Shown: positions 41,815 through 52,600 of the stretch, piece after piece
How the letters are laid out: every line of letters starts with the position of its first letter
Numbering within the stretch: position 1 is the first letter of the stretch
Assembly: GCA_951799405.1 (NCBI GenBank)
Contig: OX637339.1
Span: 18,600,001-18,664,000, forward strand
Length of the DNA stretch: 64,000 nucleotides
Source: Agapetus fuscipes
Lineage: Eukaryota; Arthropoda; Insecta; Trichoptera; Glossosomatidae
Reading direction: 5' to 3'
Program-made: the position numbers and the translations under genes
The notes under the pieces: model-generated
What the model saw: only the letters and a program-made list of their open reading frames with translations
Database searches by the model: none
Told to the model about the DNA's origin: nothing

Positions 41815-42045
41815 TTCAAAATTCATATTAAATGCATGCCCACAAACAGACACATGTAAGTCGGTGACTGCGCCTGTGGAATTTGGAGCGAGAGCACCCA
41901 CCTGGACAGTATTTTAAGTGGTCTCTAATCTAATCTAATCTAAGCTGCAAAGATATATATATCATTTAAGATTTATATTAAATGCATTCCCACAAGCAGA
42001 CATGTATAATTTCGCGCTAACACATGCCGCATGTGTTCTGTTCCA
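41815..42045 (-). mobile_element. two RTE-tail fragments
   Basis: 41815-41865 (TTCATATTAAATGCATGCCC) and 41925-42045 (CTAATCTAATCTAATCTAAG to ACACATGCCGCATGTG). Confidence 0.65.
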
Positions 42046-42054
42046 TAGAATGTT

Positions 42055-42140
42055 CCGGAATGCACTTAAGACAAGCAAATTTCTGTCATCATTTGCACAA
42101 GCGCCCTTGGAGTGACTACATCACGAAACGGCGCTATCAT
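42055..42140 (+). mobile_element. L2/CR1-like LINE terminal fragment
   Basis: Encodes FRNALKTSKFLSSFAQAPLE* and the GGCGCTATC terminus, the same 3' end as the copy at 48.96-49.28 kb. Confidence 0.65.
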
Positions 42141-42395
42141 TCCTTGACTTATAGGTTGGTATGAAACTGACCACCCATACTGTAAAAAATGGTTCACTAT
42201 GCTAACGTCACCCCTGTTTCAGGGAAGGTCAGCAAGAGTTGCAGGGCTTATGTTCATTTGAGATTGGGTTTTTACATTTTAGAGCCACATGCGGCATGTG
42301 TGAGCGCGAAATTATGCGTGTCTGTTTGTGGGAATGCATTTTATATAAATCTTAAATGATATAATATATCTTTGCAGCTTAGATTAGATTAGATT
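42140..42395 (+). mobile_element. RTE tail
   Basis: ATTCCTTGACTTATAGGTTG to AGCTTAGATTAGATTAG. Confidence 0.85.
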
Positions 42396-42456
42396 TGCAG
42401 GAGCCCTCTTGGGGTGAATTGTGTGGACTAGAAACTATTTTAAAAAATAGACACTA

Positions 42457-42685
42457 TATTAGGGGCGTGCATCCCATACAGGCACATGCGCCTAATAGGT
42501 AGGCAATATATGGTAAAACCCTATTTAAGCTTGATATTCAGATAACAAATTGAAAATTTAAGTTCGATTGGAGCCATCGTTAGCACTTCAGTCAATTTCC
42601 AATGAGTTATTTTAAAGGAATGGGAGAAAATATGTATTCTTAAATGTATTTGCCTATACCCTATGCACGCGCCTGCACTACATTC
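42457..42685. mobile_element. candidate MITE with GGGGCGTGCAT ends
   Basis: TTAGGGGCGTGCATCCCATA and inverted TATGCACGCGCCTGC. A similar single end (AGGGGCGTGCACAGGTAG) occurs at 31302. Confidence 0.45.
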
Positions 42686-43274
42686 ATTTCAACATACTTA
42701 ACCGCAAATCGTCTGAAGTTAGAAAGAGAACAAAGATCTTCAGTGTCATTTTGAAGAAACTGAAAAAACTTTGTGTGAAACTATGAAATCTTTCCAGAAA
42801 GTTGGCAGCTTAGAAACTCACGCCTGCGTGAACATTGTGCGCACATATTACAAATCATTTGATCGGCTCTAAAGAAATCATCAACTCACCATCATGAGGA
42901 CGAGAAAGAAGATATGACAGATTGATGGAAATCATATTTACTGAGTAAACAAAATTCATCCAATCAATTAAGAGTTTCTAGCATGCAAAAAGATATTTTG
43001 CAACTCACTGTTTTCATTTTAGGTGGTGGTATACTTTTGATTCAATAATGCTAACTTTCCATCTGACCAACTGTTGCGAAAACGGCTAGATGGATTTTTT
43101 TTTTCGATCTATAATCTACGTTGCAAAGATATAATAGTTATTTATGCCACTGCCAAGTAATGATAGTCTTTTTAACACGAGTGCTAGTTTGTTGTCATTA
43201 TAATGTACTCGTCCATTTGAAGTAATTAAAACCTTACCTTTGTCAAAACGTGTGATTTATCATTCCCTTCGATT
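42686..43274. other. no gene seen
   Basis: AT-rich unique-looking DNA with an RTE-tail scrap at 43107-43135. Confidence 0.35.
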
Positions 43275-43505
43275 ATCTAATCTAACCTAAGTTGTAAAAA
43301 TAAATTATATTTAGGTTTCATATTGAATTCATGCCCACAAGCCGACACATATGTATAAGGTCGCGCTTTTACATCCTGCATATAAGCTTAAACATTCAAA
43401 CCCAAAACTCAAATAAACATATGCCCTGCAGTTGTATTGGCAGGTGAACCAAATTTGTACAGCATAGGTGATCAACCTCATACTCACCTATTAACCAAGT
43501 AACTT
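43275..43505 (-). mobile_element. RTE tail, diverged
   Basis: ATCTAATCTAACCTAAGTTG to CTATTAACCAAGTAAC, with an internal deletion near CCTGCAGTTG. Confidence 0.6.
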
Positions 43506-43776
43506 TTTGAGTTTGTTTATTTTTTGCGGTGAAATTTTTTGTATTGTTTTCCTTTCAAGCCTTTTATTTTCCATTGAAAAAAGGAAAGCTTTATTTGGAG
43601 CAATCCGATAAATAAATTCGATAAATTTTAGCACTATTAACAATTTTTATTTGACTCTACACATAAAATATACTTATTTATTTTCATCTGAACAGGGCTG
43701 AAAGTCTCATCACCACGGTAATTCCTACTTACCGAATATCACTAATATTGTATGAAGCCTAATCAGCTGATCCCTT

Positions 43777-43920
43777 GCGGCCATCTTGGATTGACAGGTC
43801 TTCATACCCCCATACAAGGTTGACATTTGAAATTAAAAAATGGTTCCAATTCTGACAATGCGCATGCGCACATGTTCATTTTAACACGGTTACCGGTTGC
43901 ATAATGTAACATTATGCAAC
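43777..43920. promoter_or_regulatory. promoter-like cluster with NRF1 and YY1 motifs and a 25-bp palindrome
   Basis: GCGGCCATCTTG (43777-43788) is a minus-strand YY1 core. TGCGCATGCGCA (43859-43870) is a perfect NRF1-type palindrome. 43896-43920 is a palindrome with 12-nt arms (GTTGCATAATGT) around one base. No adjacent gene was identified. An RTE tail follows from about 43995. Confidence 0.35.
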
Positions 43921-43994
43921 GGGTGTAGAAATGTATGGCATTGTGATTGCGTTAGCCGTTTTGTAATTAGTAAATTACCAAATGGGAGTAGAAA

Positions 43995-44192
43995 AATACA
44001 TTTAAGATTTAAAAATATGCATGCCCTCAAGCACATACGTTTAATTTTGCAATTACACATGATGTTTGGGTACAAAAAAAATATAACCCCAAATCTCAAG
44101 TGAACATAAACCCTACAACTCTTGCCACATTTCCCTGAAATCTGGGTGACAATTTTTACACTACGGGTGGTCAGCCTCAAACCAGCCTGTAC
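43995..44192 (-). mobile_element. RTE tail, diverged
   Basis: ACATTTAAGATTTAAAAATA to AAACCAGCCTGTAC. Confidence 0.6.
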
Positions 44193-44221
44193 ATAATGCA
44201 AACACAACTAAGCTATACATA

Positions 44222-44512
44222 TAATAATAATAGGATGACTTATTTGGTGAGCACCGTTTTTGTGTAAATTACATCTCAAGAGCTCTCCGCGAGCTTAGGC
44301 GTCGCTATGGAAAGCGCAAATTCTCATGCAAGACCCAGTTGCTGTAAGGCTGGAGGGAACTTTTGTGACAGGTCTTTAGTAAGTAAAGATTTATGAATTC
44401 TGAAACCCAGGGAAGAGCATATATGAAAAATTATCGTGCTCCGCCGGGATTCCAACTTACCACCTTTCATTTAAGAGTAAGAAGCGTTACCACTAGACTA
44501 TGGACCGGGCAA
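44222..44512 (-). mobile_element. monomeric SINE, minus strand
   Basis: ATAATAATAGGATGACTTAT tail start, CTCAAGAGCTCTCCGCGAGC, and head ACTAGACTATGGACCGGGC. Confidence 0.7.
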
Positions 44513-44562
44513 ATAGTGTAATATAGTGCAACTTCTTGCCTACATTATCCAATAACAGCATA

Positions 44563-44757
44563 AGGAATCTAAATCTAAGTTGCAAAGATATATCTCACTT
44601 GAGATTCATATTAAATGCTTTCCCACAAGCAGACACGCATAATTTCACATGTAACACATGCCGCATGTGGACCTACAATATAAAAACCCAATCTGAAATG
44701 AACATAAGCCCTGCAACTCTTGCCGACCTTCCCTGAAAAAGGGGTGTCATTTTATTA
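44563..44757 (-). mobile_element. RTE tail
   Basis: AATCTAAATCTAAGTTGCAA to CTGAAAAAGGGGTGTCAT. Confidence 0.75.
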
Positions 44758-44959
44758 ATCATTGTCAGGGTTGTCATTTTTTAGAAAAATAATAATAGCA
44801 AGAAAAAAACATCATTTGAGTTGTGTAGGTACCTGTAAATCTAAAGCTTTAATCCAGGATATTTAAAATGAGATACACAGGAACAGAAAATGACATTATC
44901 TGAGCTTTCATATTTGTCATTCAGGTGGTCCTATAACAGCTTGTATTTAATACAAAATA

Positions 44960-45192
44960 CAAGGATAATTTATTTGGTGAGCACTGTTTGTTGTAAATCA
45001 CACATCAATAGGTCTCTACGGGCTTGGTCATCACTACATACCACAAAATCAAGCAAGACCCAGCTTCTATAACATGAACTTGTATGCTTAATTTTTAACC
45101 CTACATATCTTTCAAAATCACACAATTATTCAATTCTAGTCGGCTGCAAATCGAACCAGACACCTTCTCATCAGTAATTACGAGTCTGAAAG
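44960..45192 (-). mobile_element. monomeric SINE, old copy, minus strand
   Basis: ATAATTTATTTGGTGAGCAC tail and CTACGGGCTTGGTCATCAC body, with a strongly diverged head (ATCGAACCAGACACCTTC). Confidence 0.55.
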
Positions 45193-46169
45193 GTTGTACA
45201 TCTGCAGGAGTCTCACATATTTGTCCTTTTCATTCTGTATAAAGCTGCAAGGTAAGTTCGAAACCTCCCGGGACTTATTTGATATAAAAATATACCTACG
45301 TCAGTACAAGAATCGAGATAAGAAATATAAAGTTGATAATGATAACTTATTAACAAAACATGTTGATATTTTGTTAGATCGTTTTGTCTAACTGACTTCT
45401 ACCAGATAAGAACTTCAGCAATTTTACGAGTAAGGTTTCCCTGCCTTAGAATTGAATTATTATTTCCTTATTTAATTACTACGCATTAAGGAAAATGCAA
45501 GCAGACAATCTCAAGGCATGTTTACTTCCCAGAGAAGTGTCGAATCGGAAAACTCGTACCGGCCAAATAGACCGTGTACGATTTCAAAATGTTCCAACGA
45601 AATTTCGGTTTCTATTGAAAAGGAAGAAACTCGCCATGGCACTAGAGAAGTAGATGCCCCATCACAAACAGCGCAATCTCATAGAGCACGTTAATTATTC
45701 ACTATTCACAAAAAACCGAAAGTATTCACTGAAAATGAAACACTTTTCCCCCAGAGACAACTGTCTTTTTTGGCGTTACGAACTGTTAGGACTGAGAGGA
45801 TCTCCGCCCTTTAAAACTGAGCACTGTTTGAATGTTATCAATTACAATTTGCGAGATTAAATGCACGATTGAGGGAAACTAGACCGCGAGCGTTGTTCAA
45901 AATAGCAAACTAGCAGATTGAGAAAAAAACTCGAAACAAATAATTAGAAAGCTCGTCTCATACCTGCTGACTGTCATTATAAACATAGCGATGCGAAATC
46001 GTGGTATTACCGCTCAACGTGGGGAGAAAATCACACCTGACACTTTTGGGTTAGTTGTTTGACCGTCCTTTTGTGTAAACCATTAAAATACTCACCCATT
46101 TAATTGTGAAATTGGATGCACTTTTCACAAATTCCCTTGTAAACCACACACATACCTAAAATTTACTCG
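45193..46169. other. no gene seen; possible upstream flank of a promoter
   Basis: Few recognised repeats, unlike the rest of the window. GC rises toward 46.2 kb. No coding frame with splice sites could be supported. Confidence 0.35.
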
Positions 46170-46355
46170 CAAGATGGCGGCATCACCTCCCCGCAGAACA
46201 AGAACAAGGCTGGCTGGCGGACATCCACGAAGTATAGTTATCTCCCTCTGGCACGTACAGTTACGGTGAAATAGCTACAGTCACGTTCACTCGAACTCGA
46301 GTGCGAAGGATACGTCATCGAAAACCGGAATAATTGCGAACAAGAGCGCATGCGC
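46170..46355. promoter_or_regulatory. promoter-like cluster: YY1, ETS and NRF1-type sites
   Basis: CAAGATGGCGGC at 46170-46181 is a perfect YY1-type core. ACCGGAA near 46324 is an ETS core. AGCGCATGCGCTG around 46346-46355 contains the NRF1-type GCGCATGCGC palindrome. The three lie within 190 bp in locally GC-richer DNA without recognisable transposon sequence. This combination is typical of TATA-less housekeeping promoters. The driven gene is unknown; it could be an upstream exon of the zinc-finger gene, which would make the MACROD gene nested. Confidence 0.4.
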
Positions 46356-47321
46356 TGCTTTTTGAACTATGTGTGGAATACAGATGTGAAGAACTGTACA
46401 CAAAATTAGGTTTAAAGCAAAAATACATTAAATTCTTCTCATGTTTGCTTCTTTGCTCATTCTGTGTTCATCCTGAATAATCCCTTTTTGAAAAATATAA
46501 CTAAGCTCTGTATATAATTTCAGACCTCGCTAATGTTAGCCTAAATATTTTGAGAATATCAGTATCGATTATACTCTTGTGTCCATTTATTAAACTCTCA
46601 GGAAATATAATGAATGCACTGTGTACACTTTTGAAAAACCTTAAAGTTTGCGCAATTAATTTGGAATGCTTTTGTATACACACGTTGCGTTGTGTACGTT
46701 TCCAATAAATCTTCAATTTCTTCTTGCCGGCTGATCCAGCGGGCAAACAGAATTTGAAATCATCATCATAATAATAATTCAGTTACGTATTTTGTACTAT
46801 TTTAAGATTTTTGAATGGCAGGAGATGCTCTATCATTTCCTGGGTACTGATTTCCACAATACGCTATGATTGTTAGTAATCAAGTTATTCCAGAATCTCA
46901 ACCATATGATCTCAACCAACGCCCATTCCCTGTCCATAGATAGCTACCCCCACTTTCCCTACAAAATAATAATAAACAAGTCCTTCATGATGTAGATAGA
47001 CAACAGCTTACTTATATTCAAGGTAGCTCAACCAACATCTTCTTATGTACTCACATCTGTTATCTAAGTTGCAGAATATTTACTGATGAGTTTCTTTACA
47101 TCAAAAGATTTTTTGATGAGGAAGTATTTTAATTGAAAATCCAGGACATAGAAGAGGAGAATGGTAGAAAGTCACATATTTTTTATGGAAATCAAAATTC
47201 ATAAGGCCCTCTGAAGGTGTAACACTATTGGAGGAAGAGTATCACTAGAGGTCATCCAAAATCTTGGAACTTCCAGGGTCTAAAGTGCCACATGGACGTC
47301 GCCTCCTATTCACAATTCAAG
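46356..47321. other. no gene seen
   Basis: AT-rich DNA with few recognised repeats. The minus frame at 46501-46746 has no recognisable features. Confidence 0.35.
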
Positions 47322-47485
47322 AGGATGGTGACCAGCAGAGACGCATGGCTAGCACAAGGCACTGCCTTCGCAAGAGGATGGCGACCAACACAGACAAATG
47401 GCTAGCACAAGAAGTCACTGCCTTTACAAGAGGATGGCGACCAGCAGAGACACACAGCTAGCACAACAAGGCACTGCCTTTAAAA
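47322..47485. repeat. ~50-bp tandem repeat, three copies
   Basis: AAGAGGATGGCGACCAGCAG, CATGGCTAGCACAAG, GCACTGCCTT recur three times with small length changes. Confidence 0.75.
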
Positions 47486-47869
47486 AGATGATTATTATAA
47501 AATATTCTTAGTTTTGAATCTGATTAAATCTATGCTTCAATTAAAACAACAACACACTTGCCAAAAATTCCATAAACAACAAAATTGTGAAGGTACACAA
47601 CCGGGTTACAAGGAAAAGGCAAGAATTTTTTTTTTTCGCCTCATGGAGTAAAGTTTGCTCCCTGAGAAAAAACATTATATTTTCAAAATTTTCAAAGAAT
47701 AAAACAGACAATGAAAAGTAAATAATAACATTGGATATGATATATTTTAATATAAATTATTTATTTCACATAGTTGCATGGTAAAAACAGGGAGGCATAG
47801 ATATAAAACTTATATGATAACAATAACAAATCTGGGGAACATTTTAGTACACTTTCCATCGGAACTAGA

Positions 47870-48062
47870 AGCCGATGATCGCACCGGGAAACAAGATTCG
47901 GGAGTGTTTGTATGTCTGCAGCTTGATTTTACACGATCAAATAAATTTCGCGCGGTTTTAAAAAAATAGATTGTTGTATATTTTCATAAATTAAATAAAT
48001 TGTTTAATACATTATTTTTTGCGTACTTTCAAAAGGGAAAAGGGTTATTCGGACCCTTCGCC
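47870..48062. repeat. interspersed repeat shared with 49.82 and 39.29 kb
   Basis: CGGGAAACAAGATTCGGGAG, AAAAAATAGATTGTTGTATA, CTTTCAAAAGGGAAAAGGG, ACCCTTCGCCACTGC. Matches 49818-49995 over its length and 39285-39372 at its end. Confidence 0.55.
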
Positions 48063-48064
48063 AC

Positions 48065-48352
48065 TGCCGCATACCAACCTATAAGTCAAGGAATCCATTT
48101 TTTATCATACACTCTTGACTTTTAAGTTGATAAATGGCTGACCTGTAAAAATTGGTTCACTTTGCTAATGCCACCCCCGTTTCAGGGAAGGTCAGCTTGA
48201 GTTGCAGGGCTTATATTCGTTAAAAAATGGGTTTCTATGTTGTAAGTCCACATGCGGCATGTGTAAGCGCGAACTTACACGTGTCTGCTTGAAGGGCATG
48301 CATTTAATAAGAATTTTAAATGTTAATATATCCTTGCAACTTAGATTATACA
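48065..48352. mobile_element. RTE-tail tip (minus) followed by an RTE tail (plus)
   Basis: GCATACCAACCTATAAGTCA at 48068-48093 reads minus. The plus copy runs CACTCTTGACTTTTAAGTTG to CAACTTAGATTATAC. Confidence 0.7.
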
Positions 48353-48714
48353 TAGATGAGTGACATTACATCTCTGAGAGAGATTTTGGATGGTGCTAAG
48401 TCCATCCTTTCCAAATGCTGCACCTCCGACTTTTCCTTTTCCCAACAATCACCCTCCAAGTTGCCATCTGTACGAAGAGTATACAACACTGTGTAAATAA
48501 ACCCCTGGAGTGCCAGTGATTTTCTGGCATAGCAGTATTTCATGCGATTTTTGATCTTATTGCTGCGTAAAAACTAAAGAAAAATGAAAAAAATCGCATT
48601 TAGTACTATGAGCGTGGATCCACGTTCCGGCACTAGAGAGGTAAATCTCCCCTCGATTACGAATATCGACAATGCATGGAATATACAATGGCAAGCGGAT
48701 ATATCAATACCTTT

Positions 48715-48951
48715 AAGGTAAAACTGAATAAGTAACATATAAAGCTATCATGGGTTTGTCAGATAAATGCAAGTTTTTTCCTATTTTCTATGAGAAAAAT
48801 AAAACACTACAAAAGTGTGAAAATCCTGTAGTGTAGAAGTTTGCCATGAGCACTTCCTTATAATTTGTTCACTTACTATGAGAAGTTATTCGCGATAAAA
48901 TTTTTTATCCACAATTTCTAAAATCAGTAAATCAGCACTTATTCAGTTTTG
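48715..48951. mobile_element. MITE of the AAGGTTAAACTGA family
   Basis: AAGGTAAAACTGAATAAGTA to TCAGCACTTATTCAGTTTT; full length, inverted relative to 22489-22719. Confidence 0.7.
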
Positions 48952-48954
48952 ATG

Positions 48955-49285
48955 ATGATGATGATGAGTTGATGATTTCTTTATAGCGCCGTTTCGTGAT
49001 GTAGTCACTCCAAGGGCGCTTGTGCAAATGATGCCAGAAATTTGGTTGTCTTCAGTGCTTTCCGGAATTTTCCATGGTCCTCTAGCTCTCTCACTTGATG
49101 TGGCAGGTGGTTTCAGGCCAGAGGACCAGCAACTGCAAGTGCACGCTCTCCAAACATTGTGTTAACTCTTCTTATCGGATCTTCAATCTTTGATTTGGCT
49201 CCAGTTTCAGCCGAGCGCAGTGTTAGGGCACTTATCTCATTGTTAAATACATCCTAGATTGCCGTCTTTGTTTCCCTGAGTACTG
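48955..49285 (-). mobile_element. L2/CR1-like LINE 3' end downstream of MACROD
   Basis: Minus strand: MFGERALAVAGPLA, TGA stop in place of Trp, NHLPHQVRELEDHGKFRKAL, KTTKFLASFAQAPLE*, UTR, then (ATC)n. It lies just past the MACROD polyadenylation signal. Confidence 0.75.
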
Positions 49286-49300
49286 AAGAAGATGCGTAGC

Positions 49301-49306
49301 TTTATT
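49301..49306 (-). promoter_or_regulatory. polyadenylation signal of the MACROD gene
   Basis: AATAAA on the minus strand, 9 bp after the TAA stop. The L2-type LINE remnant begins just beyond it, so the native 3' UTR is probably only a few tens of bases long. Confidence 0.6.
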
Positions 49307-49314
49307 TAACAAGA

Positions 49315-49610
49315 TTATTCCACCGGGAAGTAATGCCTCGCGATCCTCTCGTATATCTCGTGGTCAGTCTTCTCAAACACGCAGAAGATGACCCTCGTTG
49401 TGCTGGCATGGTGCTCCTCCAGGTGTCGCCTGATGGCTCGGCAGGCCAGGTGCGCCGCCCGCAGGTTGGGGAAGTGGTACACGCCCGTGGAGATGCAGGG
49501 GAACGCCACCGAGCACAGGGAGTGTGAGGTCATCAGCGAGAGACAGGAGGTGTAGCAGGAGGTCAGCATGGCGGAGCTGCCGTCCTTGGGGCCCACCGTG
49601 TGAATCACAA
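49315..49610 (-). CDS. MACROD1: MACROD exon 4 (C-terminal macrodomain, stop)
   Basis: Encodes residues 173-270 plus TAA. The acceptor is TTTTCAG. It contains VIHTVGP, the ADP-ribose-binding [10 protein letters not shown] segment, the [15 protein letters not shown] helix and a [15 protein letters not shown] strand-helix, ending ARHYFPVE. The block is GC-rich against its AT-rich surroundings, as expected of selected coding sequence. Confidence 0.95.
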
Positions 49611-52600
49611 CTGAAAATAAAAACACATTTAAGTGTGTTGGAGGTTTCATGGTTTTAGATCAGTGATTCCCAAAATGAGTGAGTTTAGAAGTCGTAAGAG
49701 AGGGTCTACGAAAAGTTATACAAGCTCGTAGCCACCCATCTATCAAATCGTGTGTCTACCCCCAACCCCCCCCCCCCCCCCCCCGCCAATAGAATTTAAA
49801 ACTTTTTGAATCAAGGTTCGGGAGACATTGCCTGTCTGCTGCTTTATCTTACACAATCAAATGAAATCCGAGCGAGAAATCCGTTAGAAAAAAATAGATT
49901 GTTTATTTTTATGAATTAAATAAATAGTTTTATTAATTATTTTTTGCGTAATTTCAAAAGGCAAGCCGATGGGAATTGTGTCATTATGACCCTGCGCCAC
50001 TGATGAATAGGGTCCTTAGCAAACAATAGCAAATAAATAGATGTATTTTTTTGCCTTCGATTTTTGTGCCACGTCCGAAACATAAACACAGAACGCAACT
50101 AAGCTACATACATAAAGCAACTTTTTACCGCGGTGTCCCTGAAAGAGTTTGCATGTGACGAGTGGAACCTATTTATTTTCCCAGGTAAGGGGCCAGCCTC
50201 ACCCCAACCACTTTTTTATTACTAAAATACTTAAAAACAAATAACTGAAAATGAGAATCAAATACTTACATTTAGCAGGAAGACAATAACCTCCAGTTAT
50301 TTTGGCATTCCCAGTCTGGCAACCTTTCAGTGTAGCACACTCGTTCTGTAAAAGCAAATACATACATTGTCACCTTTCAGTAATTTCTTTACAGATACTT
50401 TTGACCGGTCGGTATTCTAGTGGTTAACACTTCTGACTCATAAATGGAAAGTTGTGGGTTTGAATCCCGGCGGAGCACAAAAAATACACCATTTATATTT
50501 TCAAATATGCTCTTCGCTGCGTGATTTTTTTTTAACAAAGATTTGAGAATCAGTGGATAAAACATTTTATTGGGAGTAACTTCTCATAGTAAGTGAACTA
50601 ATTATAAGGAAATACTCTTGGCAAACCTCTAAACTACTGGATTTTTCTCCTTTTTTAGGTTTTCTCTCGTAGAAAATAGAAAAAAGGTGCATTTATCTGA
50701 GAAACCCATGTTAGCTTAATCTATAATAATCTATAATCTAAGTTGCAAGGATATATTCATTTAAAGCTCTCAGATGTATGCCCACAAACCAACAAGTGTA
50801 GTTCGCGCTTACAAATGCTGAATGTGTACTTACAAATAAAATCCAAACCTCAAATGAACATAAGCCCCACAACTTTTGCCGACCTTCCCTGAAACAGGGG
50901 TGACATTGGCAAAGTGAACCATTTTTTACAGTATGGGTGGTCAGCCTCATACCAACCTATAAGTAATCTGTCACTTATTCAGTTTTGCCTTTTAGGTATT
51001 GATATCTATGCAACTCAGATTAAAGTAATGAAATGGGTTGGGAGCTTACACAACATTTTACGATAGGGGTAAAGCATCCTCTGAGTTGTCACAGGGAAAT
51101 AAGTAAGTGATGGTTACCTTCAGATTAGGTCCTGCAGCTCTGTGAATAGCACCGTCTACCCCTCCACCGCCCAGCAACTTACTGTTGGCAGCATTCACTA
51201 TGGCGTCAATCTAAAACATTCAATAATAATAATAATAGCATGATTTATTTGGACATCTCAAGAGCCCTCTGCAAGCTTGATCGACGCCATAGAAAGCGTC
51301 GATTCTCAAGCAAGACCCGAGAATCGAATCCTTCGCCCTCTTCCTGCTTCTACCCTCATCCTCGAATCCGAGGAATATTAATGATTTCCAGTACTGTAAC
51401 TGTAACACTGTCGCCATTCCGCTAGGGGTGGCCAGAGCCTCTGCAGAGTTGCCTCCATTTTTTCCTATCCTTACATACCTCTTTCAATTCATTCATATCC
51501 ATCGCCTTTTTCATGCATTTTCTTCTTTTACGCTCACTTTGTATATCCCATTCTTTCACAATCTCCTCAATCTGATCACTCCATACTTTTCTCGGTCGTC
51601 CCTTCCCTCTTTTTCCTTTCACACTTTCTTTGTATACATACTTTGTCTACAGTCAAACCCATTTTTAAATATTTGATTACCAATTGAAACGGAAATACAA
51701 GCATCATACATTTGTAACATTTAGAGCTACCAGGTGTCAATACCAAAAACCCCTATACTGTAAAATCAAGTTTAATGGGTTAAAATGTCAAACTCAAGTG
51801 AACTGACCAAAATATGAAAGATTACTTTCTCAACTGTCTTGTATAACAGTACAGCTATCACAATATTGATACTTTTGTATAATAATTATTCTTTAAAATA
51901 AATAATGTTTTGAGGCTTTCACGGCTGGATTCACATGCTAGATGTTGCTCTTTTGGTTTTTGACGTTAACACATCGTTTGCGGGAGACGCTTAAAGGCGT
52001 CATTTCCATACTGTTGGTAGAAAGCGGGAGACGCTTAAAAGCGTTTTTTTTATTTGTCTACTATTGGTAGAGCGCGGGAGACGCCTAAACGCGTTGACAC
52101 TTAGAGTAACAACATATTACGAGAAACGTGTGATTCTTAGGCGCCAGCTCCTTTGAGACGTGTAATAGGTACCTACCTACCTGTACCGGGTACCTAAACC
52201 CGGCAATTCGTGGAATTAGGGTCGGGTGGCCGACTGTGGTCATAAAACATTCGCTTGAAAGCTGTAAGATAAATATTTCGTTTTTGTGTTTACATTTCTT
52301 CAGTGTTATAGCGATACTGTTTCGTTCAAGATGTTTTCCATTTTCGTTTCTGTCTATATTCCGCTTTAAGAATTTCCTATAAAATACATATCATTGTATG
52401 ATATATTCGTAATCGATCGCTGTTGTGTTTAAAGTTATTTGTTACATATTTTTTTTATAAAAAAATATCTAATAACAATGGATGAGAGTGATGGAGAATT
52501 GTGTGCTGATAATTTATCAAATTATTCTTGTGATAGTGACGTTGAGAAACATACAGATGATGAATTTGAATTTAGTGATGATGGAGTTACGAGTACAGTG

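Noticed and set aside
47322..47485. CRISPR-like array from the ~50-bp repeats
   Set aside because: Only three copies without unique spacers, in a eukaryotic genome; a plain tandem repeat.
50738..50950. Recurrent ~70-residue frames beginning [16 protein letters not shown] or [16 protein letters not shown] at more than ten places
   Set aside because: They are translations of the RTE 3' tail module, which lies after the LINE stop codon. They occur in two frames of the same DNA and are broken in many copies.
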